A DNA stretch of 64,000 bases from Pseudomonas oryzihabitans (GTDB lineage Bacteria > Pseudomonadota > Gammaproteobacteria > Pseudomonadales > Pseudomonadaceae). The notes under the pieces were generated by a model. The model was not told the origin of the DNA, made no database searches, and saw only the letters and a program-made list of their open reading frames with translations. The translations under genes and the position numbers were made by a program. The DNA lies in contig NZ_CP013987.1 of assembly GCF_001518815.1 (NCBI RefSeq), positions 248,001-312,000 of the forward strand, in the 5' to 3' direction. Positions 9,908 to 18,635 of the stretch are shown piece by piece (the first letter of the stretch is position 1; the number at the start of each line of letters is the position of its first letter).

Positions 9908-11341
9908 TCAGAGCGCCGGCGCGGGGGAAGCTTGGCCTTGGGCGAGGCGGGCCGGTTGGACCTCCCAGCCACCCCCCAGGGCCTTGTAGAGGGCGACGAT
10001 GCCGCGATAGAGCTCGATCTCGCCTTGAGCCTGCTGGTCCTCGGCGGCCAGGCGTTCGCGCTGGGCATCGAGCAGCACCAGGAAGTCGGTGCCGCCTTCG
10101 CGGTAGCGGATCTCGGCCTGGTCGGCGGCGGCGCGACTGGCCACCGACTGGCGGATCAGCGCCTGCAGGCGCTCCTGGCGTCGCCCGTAGTCGCTGAAGG
10201 CATTGGCGCTCTCTTCCAGGGCGGTCAGCACCTGCTGCTCGTAGTTGGCCAGGGCCTCGTCGGAGCCGGCACGGGCGCCGCGCAAGCGGGCGCGCACGCT
10301 GCCCAGGTCGAAGGCCGCCCAGCTGATGCTCGGTCCCAGACCCCAGGCGCGGGCGGCACTGCTGCCGATCTGCGAGCCACGCCCGGCGGTGAAGCCGAGA
10401 AAGCCGGAGAGACTGACCCGCGGGAAGAGGTCGGCGGTGGCCACCCCGACGTCGGCGGTGGCGGCAGCCAGGCGGCGTTCGGCGGCGGCCACGTCCGGGC
10501 GCCGGCGTAGCAGGGCACCGGGATCGCCGATGGGCAGACGCTTGGCGATGGCCGGCAGGGCCTTGGGTGAGAGGTCCACGCTCAGGGCATCCGGGCGTTG
10601 GCCGAGCAGGGTGGCGATGCGGTTGCGCGCACGGCTGGCCTGGGCCTGGAATTCCGGCAGGCTGGCTTCGGTGGCGGCCAGGCGCGCTTCGCTGCGCTGC
10701 ACGTCCAGGTCGCTGCCCATGCCCTCGTCTCTGAGGGTCACGGTCAGGCGGCGCGCCTCGCGCTGGTTGCCCAGGTTGTCGCGGGCGATGCGTTCGCGCA
10801 GCTGGGCGCCGCGCAGGTCGCCATAGGCGTCCACCAGTTCGGCGATCAGGCTGACCTGCAGTCCGGCAAGATCCGAGGCTGCGGCTTCCGCGCGGGCATC
10901 GCTGGCTTCCAGGGTATGGCGGACGCGACCGAACAGGTCCAGCTCCCAGGCCATGTCCAGGCCCAGGTCATAGCGCTCGCTGTTGACTCGCTGCTCGGTC
11001 AGCCCGGGCTGCTGGGCCTTGCCCAGCTGGCTGCTGGCGCGACTGGTGACCGTCGGATAGAGGTCGTTGGCATCGTCGTCCCGCAAGGCGCGGGCCGCGC
11101 GTAGCCGGGCGAAGGCGGCGCGCAACTGGCGGTTGCCGTCCAGGCTGCTGGCGACCAGAGCGTTGAGGGTCGGGTCCTCGAACTGGCGCCACCAGAGCCC
11201 CTCGAAACGACCCTGGTCGTAGACGCTGGGCTGCTGGCTCGCCTTGAGTTGCGCAGGTGCGGGTGCGGGCGCCTGGTAGTGCGGGCCGACGGCGCAGGCG
11301 GAAACCGCCAGCGCCAGCAGCAGGGGAGCGAAGACCTTCAT
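9908..11341 (-). CDS. oprN: Outer-membrane efflux lipoprotein, OprN/NodT family
   Basis: The 477-residue product is the outer-membrane channel of an RND pump. The start at 11341 overlaps the pump-gene stop in an ATGA arrangement and yields a lipoprotein signal (MKVFAPLLLALAVSAC, lipobox Cys16). Two OEP repeats follow, with family features WWRQFEDPTLNALVASSL, LGLDMAWELDLFGRVR and RRRPDVAAAERRLAAATADVG. In-frame start codons further upstream lie inside mexF and would mask the signal peptide. It is third in the mexEF-oprN operon. Assignment to OprN rather than another NodT channel rests on the neighbouring MexT/MexS. Confidence 0.9.
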   Translation of the reverse strand: MKVFAPLLLALAVSACAVGPHYQAPAPAPAQLKASQQPSVYDQGRFEGLWWRQFEDPTLNALVASSLDGNRQLRAAFARLRAARALRDDDANDLYPTVTSRASSQLGKAQQPGLTEQRVNSERYDLGLDMAWELDLFGRVRHTLEASDARAEAAASDLAGLQVSLIAELVDAYGDLRGAQLRERIARDNLGNQREARRLTVTLRDEGMGSDLDVQRSEARLAATEASLPEFQAQASRARNRIATLLGQRPDALSVDLSPKALPAIAKRLPIGDPGALLRRRPDVAAAERRLAAATADVGVATADLFPRVSLSGFLGFTAGRGSQIGSSAARAWGLGPSISWAAFDLGSVRARLRGARAGSDEALANYEQQVLTALEESANAFSDYGRRQERLQALIRQSVASRAAADQAEIRYREGGTDFLVLLDAQRERLAAEDQQAQGEIELYRGIVALYKALGGGWEVQPARLAQGQASPAPAL

Positions 11342-14300
11342 GCCTGGGCCTCCTGAGCAAGGGCGGATCGGGCCTGGCGACGCTCCACGAAGGCGCGTAC
11401 CAGGACATAGAAGAGCGGCGTGAGCAGCAGCCCGAAGAAGGTCACCCCGAGCATCCCGGAGAACACCGCGACACCCATGGCATGGCGCATCTCGGCACCG
11501 GCGCCGGTGGAGGTCACCAGGGGCACCACGCCCATGATGAAGGCGAAGCTGGTCATCAGGATGGGTCTCAGGCGCAGGCGGCAGGCCTCCAGCACCGCGG
11601 CGACGCGGTCCTTGCCGGTGGCCTGCTGGTCCTTGGCGAACTCGACGATGAGGATGGCGTTCTTGCACGCCAGGCCCACCAGCACGATCAGCCCGATCTG
11701 GGTGAAGATGTTGTTGTCGCTACCGGCCAGGAGCACCCCGGTAATGGCCGAAAGCAGGGTCATGGGCACGATCAGGATCACTGCCAGCGGCAGGCTCCAG
11801 CTCTCGTACTGGGCGGCCAGCACTAGGAAGGCCAAGAGCACGCAGAGCGGGAACACCAGCAGGGCGGTATTGCCGGAAAGGATCTGCTGGTAGGTCAGCT
11901 CGGTCCACTCGAAGGTCATGCCATTGGGCAGCTCCTGCTTGAGCAGCCGCTCGATGGCCGCCTGGGCCTGGCCGGAGCTGTAGCCCGGGGCCGGCGCGCC
12001 GTTGATCTCGGCGGTGAGGAAGCCGTTGTAGTGCATCACCCGGTCGGGGCCGGCGGTATCGCTGATCTTGACGAAGGTGGACAGGGGCACCATCTCGCCG
12101 CGGTCGTTGCGCACCTTGAGCTGGCCGATCTGCTCGGGTTCCAGGCGGAAGCGCTGGTCAGCCTGGACGTTGACCTGGAAGGTACGACCGAAACGGTTGA
12201 AGTCGTTGGCGTAGACCGAGCCCAGGTAGGCCTGCAGGGTGTCGAAGATGGCGTCGATGGGCACCCCGAGGGTCTTGGCCTTCTCGCGATCGATGTGGGC
12301 ATCGATCTGCGGCACGTTGACCTGGTAGCTGGTGAACAGCGACTCCGGGGCCAGTTCCGGCAGCTGCCGGGCTTTGGCCAGCACGCTCTGGGTCTGGGCG
12401 TAGAGCTCCTCGTAACCCAGGTTGCCGCGGTCTTCCACCTGCAGGCGGAAGCCGCCGATGCTGCCCAGTCCCTGCACTGGCGGTGGCGGGAAGATGGCGA
12501 TGATGGATTCCTGGATGGCGGCGAATTCGCCGTTCAGCTGGGCGGCGATGGCGCCGGCCGACAGCGAGGGATCACGGCGCTCCTCGAAGGGCTTCAGGGT
12601 CACGAAGACGATGCCGCTGTTGGGGCTGTTGGTGAAGCCGTTAATGGACAGGCCCGGGAACGCCACGGTGCTTTCCACGCCGGGGTGCTTGAGGGCGATG
12701 GCCGACATGCGGCGGATGACCTCTTCGCTGCGATCCAGGGTGGCGGCGTCGGGCAACTGGGCGAAGGCCACCAGGTACTGCTTGTCCTGGGGTGGCACGA
12801 AGCCGGTCGGCGTCTTCACCAGGCCCAGACCGGTCAGGCCCAGCAGCACCACATAGAGCACCAGCACGATGGAGCTACCGCGCAGCACCCGGCGCACGGC
12901 GCCGACGTAGCCGTGGCTGGCCTTTTCGAAGAAGCGGTTGAAGGGGGCGAACAGCCAGCCGCCGAACAACCGGTCGAGCAGCCGCGAGAAACGGTCCTTG
13001 GGCGCGTCGTGGGCCTTAAGCAGCACCGCGGCCAAGGCCGGCGACAGGGTCAGGGAGTTGAAGGCCGAGATCACCGTGGAAATGGCGATGGTCAGGGCGA
13101 ATTGCCGATAGAACTGCCCGGTGAGGCCCGAGATGAAGGCGGTCGGCACGAACACCGCGCAGAGCACCAGGGCGGTGGCGATGATGGGCCCGGTCACTTC
13201 ACTCATGGCGCGCCGGGTGGCCGCCACCGGTTCCAGACCCAGGCCGATGTTTCGCTCGACGTTTTCCACCACCACGATGGCGTCATCCACCACGATGCCG
13301 ATGGCCAGCACCAGCCCGAACAGCGACAGCGCATTGAGCGAGAAGCCAAAGGCGTGCATCACCGCGAAGGTGCCGATCAGTGACACCGGCACTGCCACCA
13401 GGGGAATGATGGAGGCGCGCCAGGTCTGCAGGAACAGGATCACCACCAGCACCACCAGGATGATGGCTTCGAACAGGGTGTGCACCACGGCCTCGATGGA
13501 GCCGCGCACGAAGATGGTCGGGTCGTAGACGATCTCGTAGTCCATGCCCTGGGGGAAGCTCTGCTTGAGCTCGGCCATCTTGGCGCGTACCTGGTTGGAC
13601 AGGTCGATGGCGTTGCTGCCGGGGCGCTGGAAGATCGGGATGGCCACCGCCGGCTGATTGTTCAGCAAGGATCTCAGGGCGTACTGGTTGGAGCCCAGTT
13701 CGATGCGGGCGATGTCGCGCAGCCGGGTGATCTGGCCGTCGCTGCCGGCGCGCACGATGATGTTGGCGAATTCTTCCTCATCCACCAGGCGACCCTGGGT
13801 GTTGATGGCCAGCTGGAAACTGGTGCTGCCCGGCGCGGGTGGCGCGCCGAGGGCGCCCGCCGCCACCTGACGGTTCTGCTCGCGAATGGCGGCGACCACG
13901 TCGCTGGCGGTCAGGCCGCGCGAGGCGACCTTGTCCGGATCGAGCCAGACGCGCAGGGAATAGTCGCCCATGCCGAACAGCTGGACGTCGCCCACGCCGT
14001 CCAGCCGCGCCAGCTCGTCCTTGACGTTGATCAGGGCGTAGTTGGACAGATAGAGCATGTCGTAGCGCTGGTCCGGCGAGGTCAGGTGCACCACCATCGC
14101 CAGATCCGGCGAGGCCTTGTCAGCGGTCACGCCGAGACGCTGCACCTCTTCCGGCAGCTTGGGCAGGGTACGGGTGACACGGTTCTGCACCTGCACCTGG
14201 GCGGTATCCAGGTTGGTGCCCAGGGCAAAGGTGATGGTCAGGGTCAGCTTGCCGTCGGCGGTGGACTGGGACGACAGGTAGAGCATGTGCTCCACGCCGT

Positions 14301-14514
14301 TCATGGCCTGCTCCAGGGGCGCGGCCACGGTCTCGCCGATCACCTTGGGGTTGGCGCCGGGGAAGGTGGCGCGCACCACCACGGTGGGCGGCACCACCTC
14401 GGGGTATTCGCTGATCGGCAGCTGGAACAGCGAGATGGCCCCGCCGATCAGGATGATCAGCGAGAGCACGGCGGCGAAGATCGGCCGGCGGATGAAGAAC
14501 TGGGAGAAGTTCAT
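11338..14514 (-). CDS. mexF: RND multidrug efflux transporter, MexF type
   Basis: The 1058-residue inner-membrane pump belongs to the HAE1/AcrB family. It begins MNFSQFFIRRPIFAAVLSLI. The transmembrane helix 4 motif VVDDAIVVVENVER carries the two proton-relay aspartates. The second half has ILIVPMTLLSAITG and VGLACKNAILIVEFAKD. A frame start 51 bp upstream exists, but the start at 14514 has AAGGA correctly spaced and matches family N-termini. MexF exports chloramphenicol, fluoroquinolones, trimethoprim and quorum-sensing precursors in P. aeruginosa; substrates here are inferred. The gene lies 159 bp downstream of mexE with a REP palindrome between them. Confidence 0.94.
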   Translation of the reverse strand: MNFSQFFIRRPIFAAVLSLIILIGGAISLFQLPISEYPEVVPPTVVVRATFPGANPKVIGETVAAPLEQAMNGVEHMLYLSSQSTADGKLTLTITFALGTNLDTAQVQVQNRVTRTLPKLPEEVQRLGVTADKASPDLAMVVHLTSPDQRYDMLYLSNYALINVKDELARLDGVGDVQLFGMGDYSLRVWLDPDKVASRGLTASDVVAAIREQNRQVAAGALGAPPAPGSTSFQLAINTQGRLVDEEEFANIIVRAGSDGQITRLRDIARIELGSNQYALRSLLNNQPAVAIPIFQRPGSNAIDLSNQVRAKMAELKQSFPQGMDYEIVYDPTIFVRGSIEAVVHTLFEAIILVVLVVILFLQTWRASIIPLVAVPVSLIGTFAVMHAFGFSLNALSLFGLVLAIGIVVDDAIVVVENVERNIGLGLEPVAATRRAMSEVTGPIIATALVLCAVFVPTAFISGLTGQFYRQFALTIAISTVISAFNSLTLSPALAAVLLKAHDAPKDRFSRLLDRLFGGWLFAPFNRFFEKASHGYVGAVRRVLRGSSIVLVLYVVLLGLTGLGLVKTPTGFVPPQDKQYLVAFAQLPDAATLDRSEEVIRRMSAIALKHPGVESTVAFPGLSINGFTNSPNSGIVFVTLKPFEERRDPSLSAGAIAAQLNGEFAAIQESIIAIFPPPPVQGLGSIGGFRLQVEDRGNLGYEELYAQTQSVLAKARQLPELAPESLFTSYQVNVPQIDAHIDREKAKTLGVPIDAIFDTLQAYLGSVYANDFNRFGRTFQVNVQADQRFRLEPEQIGQLKVRNDRGEMVPLSTFVKISDTAGPDRVMHYNGFLTAEINGAPAPGYSSGQAQAAIERLLKQELPNGMTFEWTELTYQQILSGNTALLVFPLCVLLAFLVLAAQYESWSLPLAVILIVPMTLLSAITGVLLAGSDNNIFTQIGLIVLVGLACKNAILIVEFAKDQQATGKDRVAAVLEACRLRLRPILMTSFAFIMGVVPLVTSTGAGAEMRHAMGVAVFSGMLGVTFFGLLLTPLFYVLVRAFVERRQARSALAQEAQA

Positions 14515-14554
14515 CGGAGCAGTCCTTGAGCGAAAGGCGTGCAGAGGCGCAGCC

Positions 14555-14618
14555 ATCGCGGCCATGGGCCGCTCCTACCGGCGCGGAAGCCACCGTAGGA
14601 GCGGTCCATGACCGCGAT
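14555..14618. repeat. REP-type palindromic pair between mexE and mexF
   Basis: Two 24-bp arms, ATCGCGGCCATGGGCCGCTC(CTAC) and its near-perfect inverse, flank a 16-bp centre and can form a strong stem. The GTAGGAGCGG..CATG..CCGCGAT core is a recurrent Pseudomonas REP; a second pair lies near 30.1 kb. Located inside an operon, it may affect relative mexE and mexF mRNA levels. Confidence 0.85.
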
Positions 14619-14673
14619 ACCGCGATGCCTGGACGGGAGAAAGTCTGAAACGGGACGGGGTGGAGCCTGGGGT

Positions 14674-15891
14674 CTAGCGACTACCCACCTTGAGTGGCTG
14701 GGTGGGCGCCGGCAGGCTGGCCAAAACCGCATCGCGCTGGCGCTTGAGGGCGGCCAGGGTGGTGGCATCGGCCATGGGTACCGACTGGACGTCGACGGTC
14801 ATGCCCGGACGCACCCGTTGCAGGCCGTTGACCACGATGCGATCGCCGGCTTCCAGCCCCTTGCGCACGATGCGCAGGCCTTCCAGGCGCGGACCCAGTT
14901 CGATGGTGCGATAGGCGGCCTTGTTCTGGCCGTCCACCACCAGCACGAATTTCTTGCCCAGGTCGGTGCCCACGGCGGCGTCCTGGATCAGGGTGCCTTC
15001 GTAGGTACCGCTGCCCACCAGGCGCAGCCGGGCATAGAGCCCCGGGGTGAAGCGGCCGTCGGCGTTGTCGAACACGGCGCGGCCGTGGATGGTGCCGGTG
15101 CGCGGATCGAGCTGGTTGTCCATGAAGTCCATGTGGCCTTCGTGGGAGAAGTCGTTCTCGTCGGACAGCGCCATGTAGACCGGGCTGGCGGCACCGCGCT
15201 GACCCTGGCGGGCGAGGGTCTGCTGCTTGAGGAAGACGCGCTCGTCGGCGTCGAAGTAGGCATAGACCTTGTCGGTGGAGACCAGGGTGGTGAGGCGGGT
15301 ATCACCGGCGTTGACCAGGTTGCCGGCCGTCACCTCGGCACGTCCGACGCGACCGTCGATGGCAGCGCGTACCTCGGTGAAGCCCAGATTCAGGCGCGCG
15401 GCGTCCAGTTGCGCCTGGGCAGCGGCGACGCTGGCCTTGGCTTCCTGGGCAGCGCTGCGACGGGCCTCGACGATTTCCGCGGAGATGGCGTTGCTGCTGC
15501 GCAGGCGCTCGCCCCGGGCGGCTTCGTCGGCGGTGCGGCTGGCGCTGGCACGGGCCTGTTGCAGTTCGGCTTCGAGGCGCTTGACCTCGGCCTGGAAGGG
15601 CCGCGGGTCGATCTGCAGCAAGAGATCGCCGCGCTTGACCCGGGTCCCCTCGTGGAAGAAGACGCGGTCGACATAGCCCGACACGCGGGGGCGGACCACC
15701 ACGGATTCCGGGGCTTCCAGCCGGCCAGTCACCTCGTCCCACTCCACCACCGGCTGGCGTAGCACCTCGGCGGCGCTCACCTTGGGCGCGGGCGGCGCGG
15801 CGCTGGCCTGGGGATGGGAATCGCCACAGGCGGCGAGCAGTAGCGTGGAGGTCAGGGCCAGGGGGCCGAGGGTTTTCGCGAAGAGGTCCAT
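14674..15891 (-). CDS. mexE: RND efflux periplasmic adaptor (membrane fusion) lipoprotein, MexE type
   Basis: The product is 405 residues with an N-terminal lipoprotein signal (STLLLAACGDSHP, lipobox Cys at about residue 22). Lipoyl/hairpin halves are visible: VVVRPRVSGYVDRVFFHEG and INGR-like AAIDGRVGRAEVTAGNLVNAG. A long coiled-coil hairpin lies between, rich in Ala, Glu and Arg (about residues 95-165). It bridges the MexF pump and the OprN channel. It is the first gene of the operon, and upstream lie 16-bp direct repeats resembling MexT sites. Length and motifs are normal for the MexE/AcrA family. Confidence 0.93.
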   Translation of the reverse strand: MDLFAKTLGPLALTSTLLLAACGDSHPQASAAPPAPKVSAAEVLRQPVVEWDEVTGRLEAPESVVVRPRVSGYVDRVFFHEGTRVKRGDLLLQIDPRPFQAEVKRLEAELQQARASASRTADEAARGERLRSSNAISAEIVEARRSAAQEAKASVAAAQAQLDAARLNLGFTEVRAAIDGRVGRAEVTAGNLVNAGDTRLTTLVSTDKVYAYFDADERVFLKQQTLARQGQRGAASPVYMALSDENDFSHEGHMDFMDNQLDPRTGTIHGRAVFDNADGRFTPGLYARLRLVGSGTYEGTLIQDAAVGTDLGKKFVLVVDGQNKAAYRTIELGPRLEGLRIVRKGLEAGDRIVVNGLQRVRPGMTVDVQSVPMADATTLAALKRQRDAVLASLPAPTQPLKVGSR

Positions 15892-15980
15892 GTTCGAGTC
15901 CGCCCGAGGTGGAAAGAGGTCAGGGAGGCGAGTCTGCCGCCGGGCAAGGTCGGCGACGAATCGAAGGGCTCGAACTTATT

Positions 15981-16026
15981 TATCGATGGCGGTGATGGTT
16001 TTGCCGTAGGTATCGCTGGCGGTGAT
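15981..16026 (-). promoter_or_regulatory. Candidate MexT operator: two direct repeats upstream of mexE
   Basis: On the minus strand the 16-mers ATCACCGCCAGCGATA and ATCACCGCCATCGATA differ at one base. Their starts are 30 bp apart, ending about 90 bp before mexE. The second resembles the ATCA-N5-GTCGAT part of the reported MexT nod-box. It is therefore a plausible activator site for mexEF-oprN. The rest of the 15892-16171 gap shows no gene. Confidence 0.5.
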
Positions 16027-16171
16027 GGCGGTCGGCGCAAAGCCGCGTTCTTGAGCGCTTCAATTTGGCATTCGTCCTGAGCTAGATTGGCAAGACTCCA
16101 GGTCCTGTCTTTTCCATGCGAACAGCGGCGGTCTCGATGCTCCAGCCGAGATCTGCTGCAGGAGGATGAAG

Positions 16172-16492
16172 ATGTCTCGATCCATCCATGGGCTGGTGGT
16201 GGCCGCTGCTCTGCTGGCCAGCGCTGCGGTCGCCGCCCAGCCGGTTATGCCCGAATTCTCGCTCCCGCGATCTGAACACCTGTTAGTGGCCGGTAACGGC
16301 GGTGCTGGCGGCGCGGGTGGAGCAGGCGGTAGCGGCGTGATACCGGGCAAGGGTGGTAGCGGTGGTCAGGGCGGTGCCGCCGGGCCCGGCGGCGTTCAGG
16401 GCGCCAGGGGTAGGGACGGTGCCGAGGGAACTATCATTCCCAGTCGCCCGGCTAACCAGGGTAGCCAGAGACGCGGTGCTGACCAGACCTAG
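16172..16492 (+). CDS. Small secreted glycine-rich protein
   Basis: A 106-residue product is predicted from the second of two close ATGs; GGAGG sits 6 bp before it and directly abuts the first. A signal peptide (IHGLVVAAALLASAAVAAQP) precedes a Gly/Ala/Ser tract with collagen-like GAGGAGGAGGSG, GGSGGQGGAAGPGG and GARGRDGAEG stretches. The last part is Arg/Gln rich. The gene is on the opposite strand to mexE and mexT, and its stop overlaps the mexT stop by 4 bp (convergent). No family is recognised. A role in the cell surface is possible but unproven, and low-complexity sequence makes a fortuitous frame conceivable. The signal peptide and ribosome site favour a real gene. Confidence 0.6.
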   Translation: MSRSIHGLVVAAALLASAAVAAQPVMPEFSLPRSEHLLVAGNGGAGGAGGAGGSGVIPGKGGSGGQGGAAGPGGVQGARGRDGAEGTIIPSRPANQGSQRRGADQT

Positions 16493-17409
16493 AGACTGTC
16501 CGGGTCGCCAATGAACATCTGGATGCGTGACCTCAGCCAGCGTTCGCCGAGGTCGTGATCCTGGGCGCCGCTCCAGGCCATGGGCAGTTCATGGCCGCCG
16601 TCGCGCAGCTCCTCGGGTGGGTCCTCGTAGCGGAGGCCGCCGGTGCTGGCCAGCAGGCGCGCGGTGTAGTCCGGCACCATCACCAGCAGGTCGGTTTCCG
16701 CCAGCAGCGATCCCAGGCCGTTGAACTGGGGTACCGCCAGCACCACCCGGCGCTGGCGGCCAAGTTTGTCCAGCAACTCGTCGACATAGCCGGTGAGGTC
16801 GCCCGCGTAGGACACCAGGGCATGGGGGCGGGCGCAGTATTCGTCCAGGGTCAGGCGGCCGGGCTTGCTGTCGGCGCGCAGGACCTTGAAGCCGAAGCGA
16901 CGCACCGGGCGGCGTTTGGCATTGGCCGGCAGTTCCTCGGTGTAGCCCACCGCCACGGTGATCTCGCCGGAGGCCAGCATGCCAGCCGCGGTCAGGTAGT
17001 TCATGCGCCGCACCACCAGGGTCGTCCCCGGCGCTTCGATGCGGATTCTTCTGAGCAGCGGTGGGAGCAGGGCGAATTCGACATCGTCGGACAGGCCGAC
17101 GCGAAACACCCGGTCGGCGCTGGCCGGCTCGAAACTCTGGGTCCGGCTCACCGCGCTGGAGATCTGGTCCAGGGCCGGCGACAGCAGGGCGGCGATCTCC
17201 TGCGCGCGCGGCGTGGGTTCCATGCTGCGCCCGGTACGCACGAACAGCGGATCGTCGAACAGCGTACGTAGCCGCGCCAGGGCGGCGCTGATGGCCGGCT
17301 GGCCGAGAAACAGCTTTTCCGCGGCACGAGTGACGCTGCGTTCGAGCATCAGGGTCTCGAACACGATGAGCAGGTTGAGGTCGACGCGGCGCAGATCGGT
17401 ACGGTTCAT
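16489..17409 (-). CDS. mexT: LysR-family activator MexT
   Basis: The 306-residue regulator has an N-terminal HTH (LRRVDLNLLIVFETLMLERS, AAEKLFLGQPAISAALARL) and a LysR effector domain ending RSRIQMFIGDPDSL. These match MexT of P. aeruginosa closely as recalled, including NAKRR and VLAVPQFNGL. The start at 17409 gives MNRTDLRRVDLNL as in MexT; an upstream in-frame start would add 45 unsupported residues. MexT activates mexEF-oprN and mexS. Gene order mexS / mexT - mexE-mexF-oprN is conserved here, except that a glycine-rich gene intervenes between mexT and mexE. Confidence 0.93.
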   Translation of the reverse strand: MNRTDLRRVDLNLLIVFETLMLERSVTRAAEKLFLGQPAISAALARLRTLFDDPLFVRTGRSMEPTPRAQEIAALLSPALDQISSAVSRTQSFEPASADRVFRVGLSDDVEFALLPPLLRRIRIEAPGTTLVVRRMNYLTAAGMLASGEITVAVGYTEELPANAKRRPVRRFGFKVLRADSKPGRLTLDEYCARPHALVSYAGDLTGYVDELLDKLGRQRRVVLAVPQFNGLGSLLAETDLLVMVPDYTARLLASTGGLRYEDPPEELRDGGHELPMAWSGAQDHDLGERWLRSRIQMFIGDPDSL

Positions 17410-17430
17410 TCGGGCCCCGATAGGGAGTGG

Positions 17431-17466
17431 ATCGATACCCCCGATGTCCATTATCGATGGGGATGC
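17431..17466. promoter_or_regulatory. Possible LysR-type operator in the mexT-mexS intergenic region
   Basis: Two ATCGAT hexamers begin 22 bp apart (17431 and 17453) and sit within CCCC/GGGG-flanked, partly inverted sequence, just upstream of mexT. They partly resemble the central GTCGAT of MexT sites. The match is incomplete, so this is only a candidate for autoregulation or mexS control. Confidence 0.3.
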
Positions 17467-17558
17467 ATAGAATCCTAAGGTAAGGCTGGTTAGAGTCCTA
17501 GTCATAGCAGTCCGCCTCGGCAACCGTTCCGGGGTCGGCATCAACGCGAGGTAGTGCC

Positions 17559-18578
17559 ATGTCCCGCCTGATCCAGTTCACCGAATTCGGCCCGCCGGAG
17601 GTGCTCACCTGCATCGACCGGCCCAGGCCTGTGGCCGGGCCTGGCGAGGTGCTGGTGCGGGTCCAGGCCATCGGTGTGAGCTGGTACGACGTGCTCTGGC
17701 GGCAGAATCTAGCTCCCGAGCAGGCGATACCGCCGGCGGGTCTTGGCTGCGAACTGGCCGGGGTAGTGACCGCCCTGGGCGAGGGTGTCGCCGATCTGGC
17801 GATAGGTGATCCGGTGGCCAGCTTTCTCGGCCACGACATCAATCGCTATCCGGCCTATGGCGACGAGCTGGTCTATCCGGCCACCTCCCTGGTGCGCTAT
17901 CCGGACAATGTGCTTTCGCCCGCGGAGGCCGCGGTGCACTACAACCCGCTGCTCACCATCTATACCGGTCTGGTGCACCAAGCGCGTCTGCAAGCCGGCG
18001 AATGGGTACTGATTACCGATGCCAGCCGCTGCTGCGGACCGGCGTCCATCCAGCTGGCCAAGGCCCTGGGCGGCCGCGTCATCGCCAGTACCCATGACGC
18101 GGCGGACCGTGACTATCTGCGTGAGTTGGGCGCGGAACGGGTCATCGCTGCCGAGGAAGAGGATCTGGTCAGCCGCATCGCCAGCATCACCGATAGCGTT
18201 GGCGTGCATGTGGCCCTGGATGCCCTGGGCGGTCCGCAATTGGCGCTGCTTGGCGAAGCCATGGCGCCCCGCGGTCGGCTGCTGCTCTACGGCCTCAACG
18301 GTGGCAACCAGACCCCGCTGCCGGCCTGCGCGGCTTTCAAGAAGAAATTCAAGCTCTACATCCACTGCGTGCAGGACTTCACCGGCCAGCCGGAGATGGG
18401 CCTGGAGGCCGATTGCGCCGCGGTGCGCGAAGCCCTGCAGCACATCGACCAGCTGACCCGCGATCGGCTGCTCAAGGCGCAGATCAAGCAGGTCTTTCCC
18501 TTCGAGCAGTTCGTCGAGGCCCACCGCTGCATGGAGCAGTGCCCTACCAGGGGCCGCGTCGTCCTCAGCGTCGACTGA
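17559..18578 (+). CDS. mexS: Zinc-type MDR oxidoreductase MexS
   Basis: The 339-residue protein is a medium-chain dehydrogenase/reductase. Residues 1-120 form the GroES-like domain (FGPPEVLTCIDRP, GEVLVRVQAIGVSWYDVLWR, GLGCELAGVV). A Rossmann region follows (GEWVLITDASRCCGPASIQL, then a short V-I-A-S-T-H-D turn). The structural zinc Cys cluster is absent. Length equals P. aeruginosa MexS, whose loss switches on MexEF-OprN through electrophile stress acting on MexT. It is divergent from mexT, as in that species. The exact substrate is unknown. Confidence 0.9.
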   Translation: MSRLIQFTEFGPPEVLTCIDRPRPVAGPGEVLVRVQAIGVSWYDVLWRQNLAPEQAIPPAGLGCELAGVVTALGEGVADLAIGDPVASFLGHDINRYPAYGDELVYPATSLVRYPDNVLSPAEAAVHYNPLLTIYTGLVHQARLQAGEWVLITDASRCCGPASIQLAKALGGRVIASTHDAADRDYLRELGAERVIAAEEEDLVSRIASITDSVGVHVALDALGGPQLALLGEAMAPRGRLLLYGLNGGNQTPLPACAAFKKKFKLYIHCVQDFTGQPEMGLEADCAAVREALQHIDQLTRDRLLKAQIKQVFPFEQFVEAHRCMEQCPTRGRVVLSVD

Positions 18579-18591
18579 TGTGCCAGGAAAT

Positions 18592-18621
18592 AAAAAACCC
18601 ACGCCAAGGCGTGGGTTTTTT
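18592..18621. terminator. Bidirectional terminator between mexS and the acyltransferase gene
   Basis: An A-run, the stem ACCCACGCC-AA-GGCGTGGGT and a run of T are symmetrical. The structure serves both convergent genes. Confidence 0.9.
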
Positions 18622-18635
18622 CATGGCCGGTCGCC

